A stretch of 64,000 bases of DNA. Source: Lithobates sylvaticus. Its lineage: Eukaryota; Chordata; Amphibia; Anura; Ranidae. The position numbers were made by a program, and so were the translations under genes. The stretch spans positions 581,749,239-581,813,238 of the forward strand of contig CM053029.1 in assembly GCA_028564925.1 (NCBI GenBank), given 5' to 3'. Position 1 is the stretch's first letter, and every line of letters begins with the position of its first letter. Below, in pieces: positions 33,426 through 43,650 of this stretch. The notes beneath the pieces were generated by a model. It was not told where the DNA came from. It did no database searches and saw only the letters and a program-made list of their open reading frames with translations.

Positions 33426-33565
33426 ATAGCTTTTTACTGAAATGTGTAAGCTGCTGTAACTTGCACACTGTACCCTTTATCAATAAGGCACTTTTATTGG
33501 GAGGATGAGTTGCCAGCTCTTCATCTTATACTCTCATGCTGTTTTAAGTGCCAGGAAGACACATT

Positions 33566-33742
33566 GGGGTTGATTTACTAAAACTGCAGAGTGCAAAATC
33601 TGGTGCAGCTGTGCATAGAATCTAATCAGCTTCCATTTTTTTTTTGTCATAGCTTAATTGCACAAGCTGAAGTTAGAAGCTGATTGGTTTCTATCCAGAG
33701 CTGCACCAGATTTCGCATTGTCCAGTTTTGGTAAATCAACCC
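33566..33742. mobile_element. Short MITE with GGGTTGATTTAC ends
   Basis: GGGGTTGATTTACTAAAACTG opens the element and its near-complement ends GTAAATCAACC. It is 177 bp and strongly self-complementary. No clear target duplication. A family relative forms the arms at 34050-36230. Confidence 0.6.
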
Positions 33743-34123
33743 TCGTGAGATTTGGAGCACCGTTGGGTTCGAGGGAGAATTAACCTAGAGGTATATCTTT
33801 GTTTGTGGACCTTATATATGATATCTGATGTGTCTTTAATGCAAGTTCTTTAGAGATAGTGGAATGTGGGCTTGTCCTGTATCAAGGGTGTGAAGAAGGT
33901 TCAGAAGGGCAGTATTTCCAATATAATGCTAAGATCAAGAACATAGGGACATGACCTCATGAGCAGGAGGAAATTTTAAATCTAACCTTAAATAAAAAAG
34001 GGGCAGATGTGATGGATCACTTGTTTTTTTTCTGCCTTCAATCTTCTATTTCAATGGGGCTGATTTACTAAAGGCAAAGAAGCTATTTACGTTTCAAGGG
34101 AATTACTCCCAGAGCTTAGTTAA

Positions 34124-35014
34124 CCACTTCAGCCCCGGAAGAAATTTCCCCCTTCCTGACCAGAGCACTTTTTGTGATTCGGCACTGCGTCGTTTTAACT
34201 GACAATTGCGCGGTCGTGCGACGTGGCTCCCAAACAAAATTGATGTCCTTTTTTTCCCACAAATAGAGCTTTCTTTTGGTGGTATTTGATCACCTCTGCG
34301 GTTTTTATTTTTTGCGCTATAAACAAAAAAAGAGTGTACATTTTTTATATTTTTACTTTTTGCTATAATAAATATCCCCCAAAAATATTTCAAACATTTA
34401 TTTTTTCCTCAGTTTAGGCCGATACATATTCTTCTACATATTTTTGGTAAACAAAAAAAAAAATCGCAATAAGCTTTTATTGATTGGTTTGCCCAAAAGT
34501 TATAGCGTCTACAAAATAGGGTATAGTTTTATGGCATTTTTATTGATAATTTTTCGTTTAAAATTAATGGCGGTGATCAGCGATTTTTATCGTGACTGCG
34601 ACATTATGGTGAACACTTTTGACACATTTTTGGGACCATCGGCATTAATACAGTGATCAATGCTAACAAAAATTGCATTGATTACTGTAAAAATGTCACT
34701 GGCAGTGAAGGGATTAACCACTAGGTGGCTTTGTAGGGGTTAAGTGTGTCCTAGAGAGTGATTCTAACTGTGGGGGGGGGGGGGGGGGGCGACGGCTGTG
34801 TGTGCTCCCGATTACAGGGAGCTGTGATCAGTGACACTGTCACTTGACAGAATGGGGAGATGCTTGTTTACATTAACATCTCCCCGTTCCTCCTCACCGT
34901 GGCGGCATGCGTGCACTTGTGAGCAGCCTCTTAAAAGGTAACGTACAGGTATGATAATCTTCCTGTACGTGCCCTTCTTCTGCAGTATATCTGCGTGAGG
35001 TGGCCAGGAAGCCG
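34124..35014 (+). mobile_element. CCACTTCAGCCCCGG TTAA-family element
   Basis: TTAA at 34120-34123 and 35015-35018, start CCACTTCAGCCCCGG, end GGCCAGGAAGCCG. 891 bp in the same orientation as 19720-20514. It carries a G run at about 34773-34789. No coding region. Confidence 0.8.
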
Positions 35015-35158
35015 TTAATGTGAAAAATATCCCATCACACTCAAGGGGAAAAAAAACACAGGTTTGCTTGCATGTGATTGGATGATGGAAACCAGCAGAG
35101 ATTTACCTTATTCACTAAGCTGTGGGGCAAATTCCCTTGCATTGTGAACTAGACAGTA

Positions 35159-36193
35159 GACATGTGCAATTCCTTTCTTTTCGTTTTTCGTTTTTTTTCG
35201 TTATATTCGTTCATTCGTTATCGTACGAATGAACGAACGATTCGCAAAAAATTTTAACGAATCGTTCGAATCGAACGAATCCGAAAAACAACGAAAATTC
35301 GAAAAAAAAACGAATTAGAAACAACAAATCTACGAAAGAAGAAAATCCGAAAAACGAAAACAGGAACAACGAAAATCAAAATGAACGAAAAAAATTCGTA
35401 CATTCCTAACTTTTTTTTTTTGTTGAATTGGTAATTTTCCGTGTCCCTTACAATGGCGCTGCTTAACGTGCCTCGAATGGATTGAACTAAAAAATTCGTA
35501 CATTCGTAACTTTTTTTTTTTTTTCGATTCGTAATTTTCCGTGTCTCTTACAATGGCGCTGCTTAACGTGCTTCGAATGGATTGAACGAAAAAATTCGTA
35601 CATTCGTAACTTGCGAATCGAAAAAAAAAAAAAAAAAGTTACGAATGTACAAATTTTTTCGTTCAATCCATTTGAGGCAGCGCCATTGTAAGGGACACGG
35701 AAAATTACCAATTCAACAAAAAAAAAAAGTTACGAATGTACGAATTTTTTCATTCATTTTGATTTTCGTTGTTCCTGTTTTCGTTTTTCGGATTTTCTTC
35801 TTTCGTAGATTCACGGAAAATTACGAATCGAAAAAAAATGTTACGAATGTACAAATTTTTTCATTCAATCCATTCGAAGCACGTTAAGCAGCGCCATTGT
35901 AAGAGGCACGGAAAATTACGAATCGAAAAAAAAAAAAAAAAAGGTTACGAATGTACGAATTTTTTCGTTCATTTTGATTTTCGTTGTTCCTGTTTTCGTT
36001 TTTCGGATTTTCTTCTTTCGTAGATTCGTTGTTTCTAATTAGTTTTTTTCGGATTTTCGTTGTTTTTCGGATTCGTTAGATTCGAACGATTCGTTAAAAT
36101 TTTTAGCGAATCGTTCGTTCATTCGTACGATAACGAATGAACGAATATAACGAAAAAAAACGAAAAAAAAAAACTAAACTAATTGCACATGTC
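35159..36193. mobile_element. TA-flanked AT-rich foldback element
   Basis: Ends GACATGTGCAATT and AATTGCACATGTC flanked by TA at 35157-35158 and 36194-36195, as in Tc1/mariner-type MITEs. The 1035-bp interior is a nest of inverted copies of TTCGT/ACGAA words around TTACGAATGTACGAATTTTTT units, so it can fold on itself in many registers. A related element ends at 60226. Confidence 0.7.
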
Positions 36194-36300
36194 TATTGTG
36201 GACAGTCTAGTTGACTTTAGTAAATCAACTCCATAGAAACATAGAAGATTGAAGGCAGAAAAAGACCAAGTGATCCCTCACCTCTGCCCCTTTTTATTTA

Positions 36301-36606
36301 TTATTTACTTTTGGTACGGCCCTTGTATAATGGTTTGTGCTAAAGTCATTACCTATTTCAAGATTCTTCCCAATATACAGTATATGAAAATTGCTTTTGA
36401 GTAATATCATTTTCACAAGCTACAGGTCCCCAGTGGTCAGTGGTGGATCATGCTGGTGGTGGTGGTACTCTAACCAAGTACCAGCAAACAGTGGATTGGA
36501 ACAGTCCAGTAATTCAAGTGACAGGCAGACTATTGCTTACATTGTTGCACATGATTGCCTAAAGGCTAGAAATTATTAATTAATCACTTGAGCTCTGGAT
36601 GATTTA
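36301..36606. other. Single-copy-like stretch
   Basis: A short (TGG)n-like run lies at 36450-36466. No terminal repeats, frame or tandem structure were recognised. Confidence 0.3.
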
Positions 36607-36827
36607 CCCCTTTCATGACCAGGCCAATTTTTTAATAAAAAAATGTGTCCTTTTTTTGCCATGTTTACATAGGCAGATTGCCGTTCTGTCTCTCTGCTCA
36701 ATGATCGTCGGATTCCGGTAGACATCGAGTCCGCAGTACCCGCCGCTGGGCTCCCGCTGTGTGTGTGATCACAGCAGGAGGGGGCTGCCGGGAAAGCACG
36801 TGTGTGCCCCCTACCTGGAAACGCCAG

Positions 36828-36891
<64 letters not shown>

Positions 36892-36940
36892 CCAGCACAG
36901 AGGTGTCATCATGTAGTAGTGAAACCTTAGGTGGTTAAGT
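36607..36940. repeat. Relic of TTAA-family element with TA microsatellite
   Basis: From CCCTTTCATGACCAGGCC to GGTGGTTAAG the segment resembles a shrunken copy of the CCACTT/AAGTGG family. A TA run at about 36833-36888 is bounded by GATC on both sides and is self-complementary. Confidence 0.45.
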
Positions 36941-37115
36941 AGCTGATTTCGGCATTACATTGAGTGTTTTCCAGGATGCTGCAGATGACCAATTAGCAGC
37001 TTATTTTAATATACCATTATTAATTGGTGTCCATGTTGTGTACCTGTTAGAAAATCGAAAGCCTAAATTGAAGGCTAAATTCAGTAAACAAAAATGTGCC
37101 CCAGTGCCATTTCAA
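36941..37115. other. Single-copy-like left flank of the L1-like LINE
   Basis: No repeat structure recognised. It continues at 43821 once the LINE is removed, so 36941-37132 and 43821-44387 were one segment before the insertion. Confidence 0.4.
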
Positions 37116-37132
37116 CCTTCTTCTTACATTTT
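37116..37132. repeat. 17-bp target duplication of the L1-like LINE, left copy
   Basis: CCTTCTTCTTACATTTT is repeated exactly at 43804-43820. The pair bounds the whole LINE. Confidence 0.9.
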
Positions 37133-37686
37133 CTTTTCAAAAATTTTTATTGGTAACAATCAAGAACGGTACATAAAAAATTAACAGTTTAGCTATTAAA
37201 GTAAGTGCATACAGCGTTTTCAACAATGTACGTAAGGATGACAAAATAGTACAGTACAAGGTGCTCAGGCAGGGAGAGCATAAGTGCACATGTGGGAACA
37301 GACAATTACAAAAATTGTAAACAGAACCGGGCCAGAGCCCACATTAACTGGGGGAATAATCTTAGGGTAATACACTATGTGTAGGTAGGTGGGCTGTCAG
37401 CCAAACCGGTCAAAAGAAGACAAAGCGTTACCTAAGGTTTGGAGAGGAGAAAAGAGAAAGAAGCCAGGGAGGAGATAGCAAAGCAGAAGTGTGGGAAAGG
37501 AAGAGAGGAAGGAGGAAGATAGAAGAGAGGAGGGGAGGTCGGATGGCACACACAGGGCGAGGGACTATGTTTGGAAATCAAAAGGAAGAACTCCGGACAG
37601 CCGCACACCGGGAAAATAAAATCCAAAGGGTTTATTTAAAAGCAAAAAGGCACTACAATCCAAACACGGCAAAAAGGGGGGTACAG

Positions 37687-37729
37687 AGCTGACGCATTTC
37701 GCACTGTATTTCAGTGCTTACTCATAGCT
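37687..37729 (-). ncRNA. Hammerhead-like motif, copy a, left arm
   Basis: The mirror of the motif at 37734-37776, reading away from the axis on the minus strand. It ends in GAAATGCGTC instead of GAAACGCGTC. Confidence 0.4.
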
Positions 37730-37733
37730 GATC

Positions 37734-37776
37734 AGCTATGAGTAAGCACTGAAATACAGTGCGAAACGCGTCAGCT
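37734..37776 (+). ncRNA. Hammerhead-like motif, copy a, right arm
   Basis: Helix I AGCT (37734-37737) pairs with AGCT (37773-37776). Core ATGAGTA lies at 37738-37744. Helix II GCACTG (37746-37751) pairs with CAGTGC (37757-37762), then GAAA (37763-37766) and the self-complementary ACGCGT with C at 37772 in the place of the cleavage nucleotide. This is the type-I hammerhead layout with GAAACGCGTC. It deviates from the canonical CTGANGA in reading ATGANTA and in one extra A before helix II, so catalysis is doubtful. Confidence 0.45.
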
Positions 37777-38040
37777 CTGTACCCCCCTTTTTGCCGTGTT
37801 TGGATTGTAGTGCCTTTTTGCTTTTAAATAAACCCTTTGGATTTTATTTTCCCGGTGTGCGGCTGTCCGGAGTTCTTCCTTTTGATTTCTAATCATTGTG
37901 CTATTAGCCAGCACCTGGGGCTCCCACACAGGAGCAGGAGCATTCGCTTGTAAGGAGAGTCTTGGAGCGGTGGTTGTTTGTTTTTCATCTACACAAAAAT
38001 CTCTGGACTATGTTTGGAGTTTGGGATTCCTTATGGAGAG

Positions 38041-41000
38041 TTATGGCTCGAGTAAACTGTTATCAAAATCTTGTGGAAGGAAATGGTTAATCCAAGGTTG
38101 CCAAATCTTCAGGTGTTTGGGGATTGTGTCTAAGATAGTGGCTTCAATTTTGCTATGGATCAACGCTTGGGTGACCCTGTTTTTGGTTTCAGCTATATGG
38201 AGAGTAGGGGATTTCCAGGCTTTTGCAATGGTTTGCTTGGCAGCTGTAGTAAGTTGCAAAATGAGCCGGGTTTGCGCTTTAGTAAGGTGATTTGGGAGGA
38301 GATTGAGAAGGGCTAGGGAGGGGTCTGGGGGGAGTACATCCTGGATTAATGTAGAGATCATCTGAAATATTATTGCCCAGAAGCTCTTCACTACAGGACA
38401 TGTCCACCATATATGGATATGAGTGCCTCGTTCACCGCAGTTTCTGAAGCAGTTCGGGGAGTATGATGGGAGGAACTTGGCGATCCTGACCGGGACCAGA
38501 TACCACCGCATCAGGACTTTGTAGCTGGCTTCGAGTGCAAGAATATTTTGGGATGATATTTTGGTATTGGACCAAATGGTGGACCATTCATCTGGAGGCA
38601 CATCTATGGAGAGGTCATTGGACCATTGTTGGGCATAGGGTGGGAGAGCACCTGGGGCAGAAGTGAGGAAAGAGTAAAAGTTAGATATAATACCTGGAGC
38701 ATGTGGGTCCGAGTCGCACACCTTTTCAAATATAGAAAGGGGGCCTAGTACGAAGCCAGACCCTAAGAGTGACTGTAGGAAGTGACTCACTTGGAGGTAG
38801 CGGAAATATTCCCTATTGGGGAGTTGCGCTGTAGATTGTAGGGAGGCAAATGATTTTATGGTGTTCCCTTTTATTAAGTCACATATACGACTCAGGCCCA
38901 AATGCTTCCAGATTTGGAAAGAGGATGGTTCAGAAGAGGCTGGGTAAAATTGGGGATGATCAAGGAAGGAGAGAAGTGGGGTATGGGGAGAAGTTAATGC
39001 GGAGGAGGTTCGTAGCCTATCCCAGAGTCTTAAAGAGTGAAGGGTCACAGGATTGGTTATGGGCCCCCGTAGTGGGGCTGGTAACCATAAGATATTGGAG
39101 ATAAGGGTAGGGTGTAGTTCAATTGCCTCCAGGCTCACCCAAATCGGGATCTCGTCTTTGGCATGGTATAGCGTAATTTGCGCTAGTTGGGCCGCATGGT
39201 AATATTTAAGGAAATTTGGTACCCCCAAACCACCAGAGGACTTGTTGCGGAGTAAAACTTTTCTGGAGACCCTGGGTCTCGTGGAGCCCCATATATATTT
39301 GAACACTCGGCTCTGAATGATTCTGTGAAAATAGGGGGGTACCAGAACAGGGAGTACTCTGTATAGGTATAGTAGCTTGGGGAGTAACGACATTTTGGCC
39401 GCAGCTATGCGGCCCAACCAGGAAATACAAAGCGGGCGCCACGCATTGAGAAGAGAGGTGAGGTGGGATAGCATGGGGAGGTAATTTTTGTGAAATAGAT
39501 CTGATGGGTTAGAGGTGAGCTTTATACCTAAGTAAGGTAGGGATGTAGTGGACCATTGGAAGGAGAAGTTATTTTGGAGTAGGGAGAGAGTGGATGCTGG
39601 CAGGGATACATTCAGGGCTTTAGATTTGGACTGGTTAACTTCTAAACCAGAGACCTGAGCGAATTTGTCTAGGAGTTGCAAGAGATTTGGCAGTGTAGTA
39701 TGGGGTGAGGTGACAAATAATAGCGCGTCATCTGCAAATAAGCAGAGTTTGTGAGTGACTGAGGCAATCTCTAGGCCTTGAATATTGGGGTTTGTTCTAA
39801 TCAGTTCAGCTAGGGGTTCAATTGCCAGGGCAAAAATTAAGGGGGAGAGGGGGCAACCCTGTCTGGTCCCTCTCTGGATTGGGAAGCTTTCTGAGGAAAA
39901 CCCTGAGTATTTCACAAAAGCTTGGGGGTTCGTGTAAAGAGCTTGGATCCACTGGAGAAAGTGGGGGCCAAAGCCCCAGCGCTTCAGGATAAAGTCCAGG
40001 TAGGACCAGGAGACGGTGTCAAAAGCTTTTCTAATATCGAGCGACAGGAGATGCATGGGTATGTTACGTGATTTCGCTAGGTGTTGCAAGAGGATGACTC
40101 GTCTAATGTTGTCGCTGGCCTGTCGCCTGGGAATGAACCCCACTTGGTCCTTGTGGATCAGTTTGCCTATAATCGGGTTGAGTCGAAGTGCTAGGATTTT
40201 TGCCAGGATCTTTATATCTACGTTTAGTAGAGAGATAGGTCTGTAGTTGGACCAAAGCGTGTCGTCTGTATTGGGCTTGGGTATCATAGAAATAATGGCC
40301 GTAAGGGTGTCCCTGCCAAAGGATTGGTGGTGCAGAAGGGCGTTAAAAGATTTAACAAGGAGAGGGGCCAGGATGTCCGCAAATTTTTTATAGTAGTTAC
40401 TAGGTAAGCCATCCGGGCCAGGGCGCTTATTAGGTTTTAAGGTTTTGATGGCCGCTAGGACCTCGGCGATCGTGATTTGGGTATCCATGGACTCCCTATT
40501 GGAGTCTGAGAGTTGGGGTATTGGAAGGTTGCAGAATAGTGCTTCTGCTTGGTGTACTGGGAATGTGTTGTTGCTTTCATATAACTTGGCAAGTCTATTG
40601 CGGAATTCAGTGAGAATTTTAAGGGGATTGCTGGTATGAGCGTCATTCGCTATTTTGAGTCTGATTGGTTTGTGGAGCCTGTCTGGTCGCCGAAGCCGTA
40701 GGGCCATAAATGTGTCAGGTTTGTTGGCTTTGGAATAGATCGTGTGGTTGGAGCTACGAATTGCTTTATCTGCGGATTCAGCAAGTAGGAGGTCTAATTC
40801 GAGTCTAGTTTTTTCTAGGGATAGTTTGTTTTCTTCAGTAGGGGAGGCCTGGAATTGTAGAAATTGTTGGTGGAAGGACAGCTCTAATTGTTGTAGTTTC
40901 AGTCTTCTATCTCTTTTGAGGTGGGTGGCTACAGATATGCATTTGCCCCTGACGACAGGCTTGTGAGCCTCCCAGAGCAGGATCGGGGAGATTTCGGGGG

Positions 41001-41827
41001 TGGAGTTGTGTTGAAGGTATTCTCTAAGGGCTATTTGAATATCGAAGCAATAGGATTGGTTAGTAAGGTGTGATTCATTCAAACACCAGGATCTACCTGT
41101 GGGTCGGGGGACTAGTGAGGAAATCGTGGTGATGACTGCACAGTGGTCGGACAAAAGGGATCGGGGAGATAACGGAGTTCTGCACTATCGGGAAAGAAGA
41201 TGTGGGAATAAATATGTGGTCTATCCTAGAGAAGGATTTGTGAGGGAAAGAGTAAAACGTGTAATTTTTCTTCAGTGGGTTGCACTCTCGCCATGTATCT
41301 ATAAGGGAGGCTTCCTGGAGTAGTTTGCGGAACTGGATTGAGAGGGTATGGTGTTCTGGGGCATACGGAGATTTATCCAGATGTGGAAGAAGTGTTAGGT
41401 TAGAATCGCCACACATAAGTAGGGTGCCTCTACAGTGTTGTTTAATAACCTGTAGGAGGTGCGAGAAGAAGGGGATAGGGTTGGTATTTGGTGCGTAGTA
41501 GGACACTATAGTGGTTTCAACGTCTTGTAATAGGCCTACTAAGATAATGTAGCGTCCTTCAGGGTCCTTTATTTCGGCTGAGGGAATAAAAGGGAGGGTG
41601 TGGTGGAAAGCAAGTAGAACCCCTCTGTGCTTAGTAGTTGCGGAGGCGGTATAGACTTGAGGGTAACGGGAGCTAAAGTATTTGGGGGTATGTTTAGCTG
41701 CAAAATGTGTTTCCTGGAGTGCAACTATATTGGCTTTAAGGGATGCAAAGGTTTGGAACGCTTTCACTCTTTTGTTAGGGGAATTAAGACCCTTAACATT
41801 AAGGGAGAGGATATTTAGAGGAGCCAT
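38041..41827 (-). pseudogene. LINE ORF2: endonuclease and reverse transcriptase, one frameshift
   Basis: The start at 41827 opens an AP-type endonuclease: LQETHF near residue 40, YYAPNTNP, MCGDSNL and SRIDHIF. The frame shifts at an A run on the plus strand (41152-41155, one base too many by reading), after which SDHCAV continues in the other frame. The reverse transcriptase shows GPDGLPSNYY, NYRPISLLN, DQVGFIPRRQASDN, LLSLDIRKAFDTVSW, RGTRQGCPLSPLIF and the catalytic FADD at 39727-39738. A C-terminal Cys-His motif begins CFRNCGERGTHIH. Total about 1260 codons, normal for L1 ORF2. The protein nicks target DNA and copies its own RNA there. Confidence 0.9.
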
Positions 41828-41869
41828 AGAAATGGCGGGGTAGAGTTATCATGGTTTGGTAGGTTATGT

Positions 41870-42090
41870 GTGTGTGGGGGGAGGGGGAGGGGGGGGGAGC
41901 GGCGGGGGGGAAGGTGGGTGGAGGGGTGAGGGAGGCGGAGATGGGAGAGGGAAAGGGGAGGGGGGTGAAGGGGGTGAGGGGGAAGAGGTCGCGGGGGGGG
42001 GGGGGGAGGAGGGAGGTAGGGGGGGGGAAGGTAGGGGGGGAGGTAAAAAGGGGGGGGAAGGAAGGGGAAGAGGGGTGCGAGGCTAGACGT
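41870..42090 (-). repeat. C-rich low-complexity spacer between LINE ORFs
   Basis: On the plus strand this is GGGGGAGGGGGAGG-type sequence with runs of up to 11 G. On the sense strand of the LINE it is C-rich. Glycine- and proline-rich open frames here are artefacts. Such tracts are prone to length change and G-quadruplex folding. Confidence 0.85.
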
Positions 42091-42564
42091 AATGCATAAG
42101 AACCATCATGAAGCACAGACATTTAACACTTTGAACAACAGGATTAGTAAGCAGTGCAGCAGTGGTTGTCCGGGTCAGCAGAATGATGCGGAGCCGGACA
42201 AATAGGCTGAGGTAAAAATCTAGGAATCATCAGTTCAGTGTCAAGGGAAACAAAAAATTGAAAAAAAATAACCAGGAAAAAATGAAGGATTAAAAGAAGG
42301 GGGAGGGGATGGGGAATTATATCATAGGATTGAAGGCCGTCTGAGCTATCATGACTTAGTTGTAGAAAAGCAGTTCCTTGGGCAGGGGAAAAAAAAAAAA
42401 GTACATACCGGGTGGATGTCCCCTCAGGTCTCGGTTCGAGTGTCTCGGGGTGAAACGGAGGGCCTAAACGCTCGGATTAGGCTACCGAGGACCTGGTGTC
42501 AGGAAGGGAGACATGCAAAGAAGGTAGGTTAAACCAGCAAGAAAAAAGAGAAACCTCATCAGGG

Positions 42565-43650
42565 TCAGCGAGGCGGGCGGGCTCTTGGGCTGGAGAAGTT
42601 CTCATCAGATGGCCGTGAGGGAGTCCCTCTGCGGATCGAAGAAGGCGTCGGTTGATGCCGGTTCGGTGTGGCCGAGTATGGGTGCGCGGCTGACCGCGCT
42701 GGCGTGCGGGGGAGATTGAGATCCGACCGATTCTCTGGCGTTGCTAGACGGAGTGACTCCAGAAGGCGCTGCAGGGATTCCGGGGATGTGCAGGTATGCT
42801 GTTGGCCTTGGTAGCTGAATTGTAGGGCGAAAGGGAATCGCCATGTATACTTGATTTGGTGCTGCATGAGTACCTGGAGTTGTGGCTTCATGGCTCTGCG
42901 CTTGGCGATTGTTAGGGGCGCCAGATCAGAGAAAAGCTGGTAAGAGTGGCCCTGAAACAGTAATGCCTCTTTGTTGCGAGCAGCAGTAAGGAGCTGCTCT
43001 TTAGTACGGAAGAAGTGGAGCTTTACTATGATGTCTCGTGGCGGGCTATCACTCTGACGGCGGGTCAGGGCTCTGTGGACACGGTCAAACTCTAGGCGTT
43101 CGATAGGGATTGATGGGGCGAGCTCTTGAAACAAGGCCGTGGTGAATGATTGCACATCGTCTATTAGTTCGGGAATTCCCCTGAGCCTGAGGTTGGACCT
43201 ACGGGACCTGTTCTCGGCGTCCTCGAGGCGGGATAGGAGGGTAGCGTTTTCCTCTCGGAGTGCTGCATGTTCTTGAGCATGCTCTTGCAGGGTTAGTTCT
43301 ATGTCGTCTACCCGAGTCTCGAGGTCCGACGTGCGCTGGCCTATCTCACGGATCTCCCGTGAGAGTCTATTAGTAATTTGGTCCGAGGTGGCTTTCAGGG
43401 CCTTCTGGAGCATGGTCTCCATGTATTGGAGGAAGGAGCTTTGATTCATACCTGGTGGTGGCAGGGATGGAGAGCCGCTGGTATGAAAGTCAGGTTCGTC
43501 TTCTTCCTCGCTGTCCGCAGGCTCGGGCCTGGGTGAAGACGCCGCCTGTTGTTTGGCGAGTGCTTTCGCCGCCATTTTGGAGGAAGCGCGGGCGAGGGCC
43601 TCCTTGATGGGTTTAGGCTTACTTTTGCCTCGGTGGCCCGTGAGCACCAT
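42565..43650 (-). CDS. LINE ORF1 protein (L1 ORF1p-like)
   Basis: An open frame of 361 residues. The N-terminus is basic (GHRGKSKPKPIKEALARAS), then an acidic linker (SEEEDEPD), then a long helical coiled-coil stretch from about residue 85 to 150 with heptads, then an RRM-type domain starting RRSNLRLRGIPE and a C-terminal RNA-binding part. The tail is Pro/Arg/Ser-rich. This order is that of L1 ORF1p, which trimerises, coats the LINE RNA and acts as a chaperone in insertion. The ATG follows a short 5' UTR of the minus-strand LINE. The frame is intact, unlike ORF2. Confidence 0.88.
   Translation of the reverse strand: MVLTGHRGKSKPKPIKEALARASSKMAAKALAKQQAASSPRPEPADSEEEDEPDFHTSGSPSLPPPGMNQSSFLQYMETMLQKALKATSDQITNRLSREIREIGQRTSDLETRVDDIELTLQEHAQEHAALREENATLLSRLEDAENRSRRSNLRLRGIPELIDDVQSFTTALFQELAPSIPIERLEFDRVHRALTRRQSDSPPRDIIVKLHFFRTKEQLLTAARNKEALLFQGHSYQLFSDLAPLTIAKRRAMKPQLQVLMQHQIKYTWRFPFALQFSYQGQQHTCTSPESLQRLLESLRLATPENRSDLNLPRTPARSAAHPYSATPNRHQPTPSSIRRGTPSRPSDENFSSPRARPPR

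Larger units (their letters stand above)
31083..33533. repeat. Snap-back palindrome split by a probable LTR
   Basis: Left arm 31083-31201 and right arm 33430-33533 are inverted copies (GAGTATAAGATGAAGAG against CTCTTCATCTTATACTC, and AAAGGGTACAGTGTGCAAG against its complement). They were adjacent before the insertion at 31202-33425. The region beside the axis carries the hammerhead-like motif at 31165-31199. Confidence 0.75.
33985..36300. repeat. Palindrome holding two nested elements
   Basis: Left arm about 33990-34080 (GGGGCAGATGTGATGGATC, CTGCCTTCAATCTTCTAT, GGGCTGATTTACTAAAG) pairs with right arm about 36212-36295. The remaining interior is a MITE of the 47228 type, split by a TTAA element (34124-35014) and a TA-flanked foldback (35159-36193). 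The bases 33743-33984 before it are unclassified. Confidence 0.65.
37574..37889. repeat. Near-perfect spacerless 316-bp palindrome
   Basis: Arms of 158 bases meet exactly between 37731 and 37732 in AGCTGATCAGCT. I found one mismatch between the arms (A at 37696 against G on the other arm). It is flanked on the right by about 115 single-copy bases, and the whole insertion is bounded by a 14-bp direct repeat GGACTATGTTTGGA at 37562-37575 and 38005-38018. Each arm carries a hammerhead-like motif beginning at the axis. Confidence 0.88.

Noticed and set aside
37898-38290. 130-residue plus-strand frame
   Set aside because: Antisense shadow of the end of LINE ORF2 and the neighbouring snap-back insertion.
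41856-42122. Gly- and Pro-rich frames over the LINE spacer
   Set aside because: Low-complexity G/C tracts.
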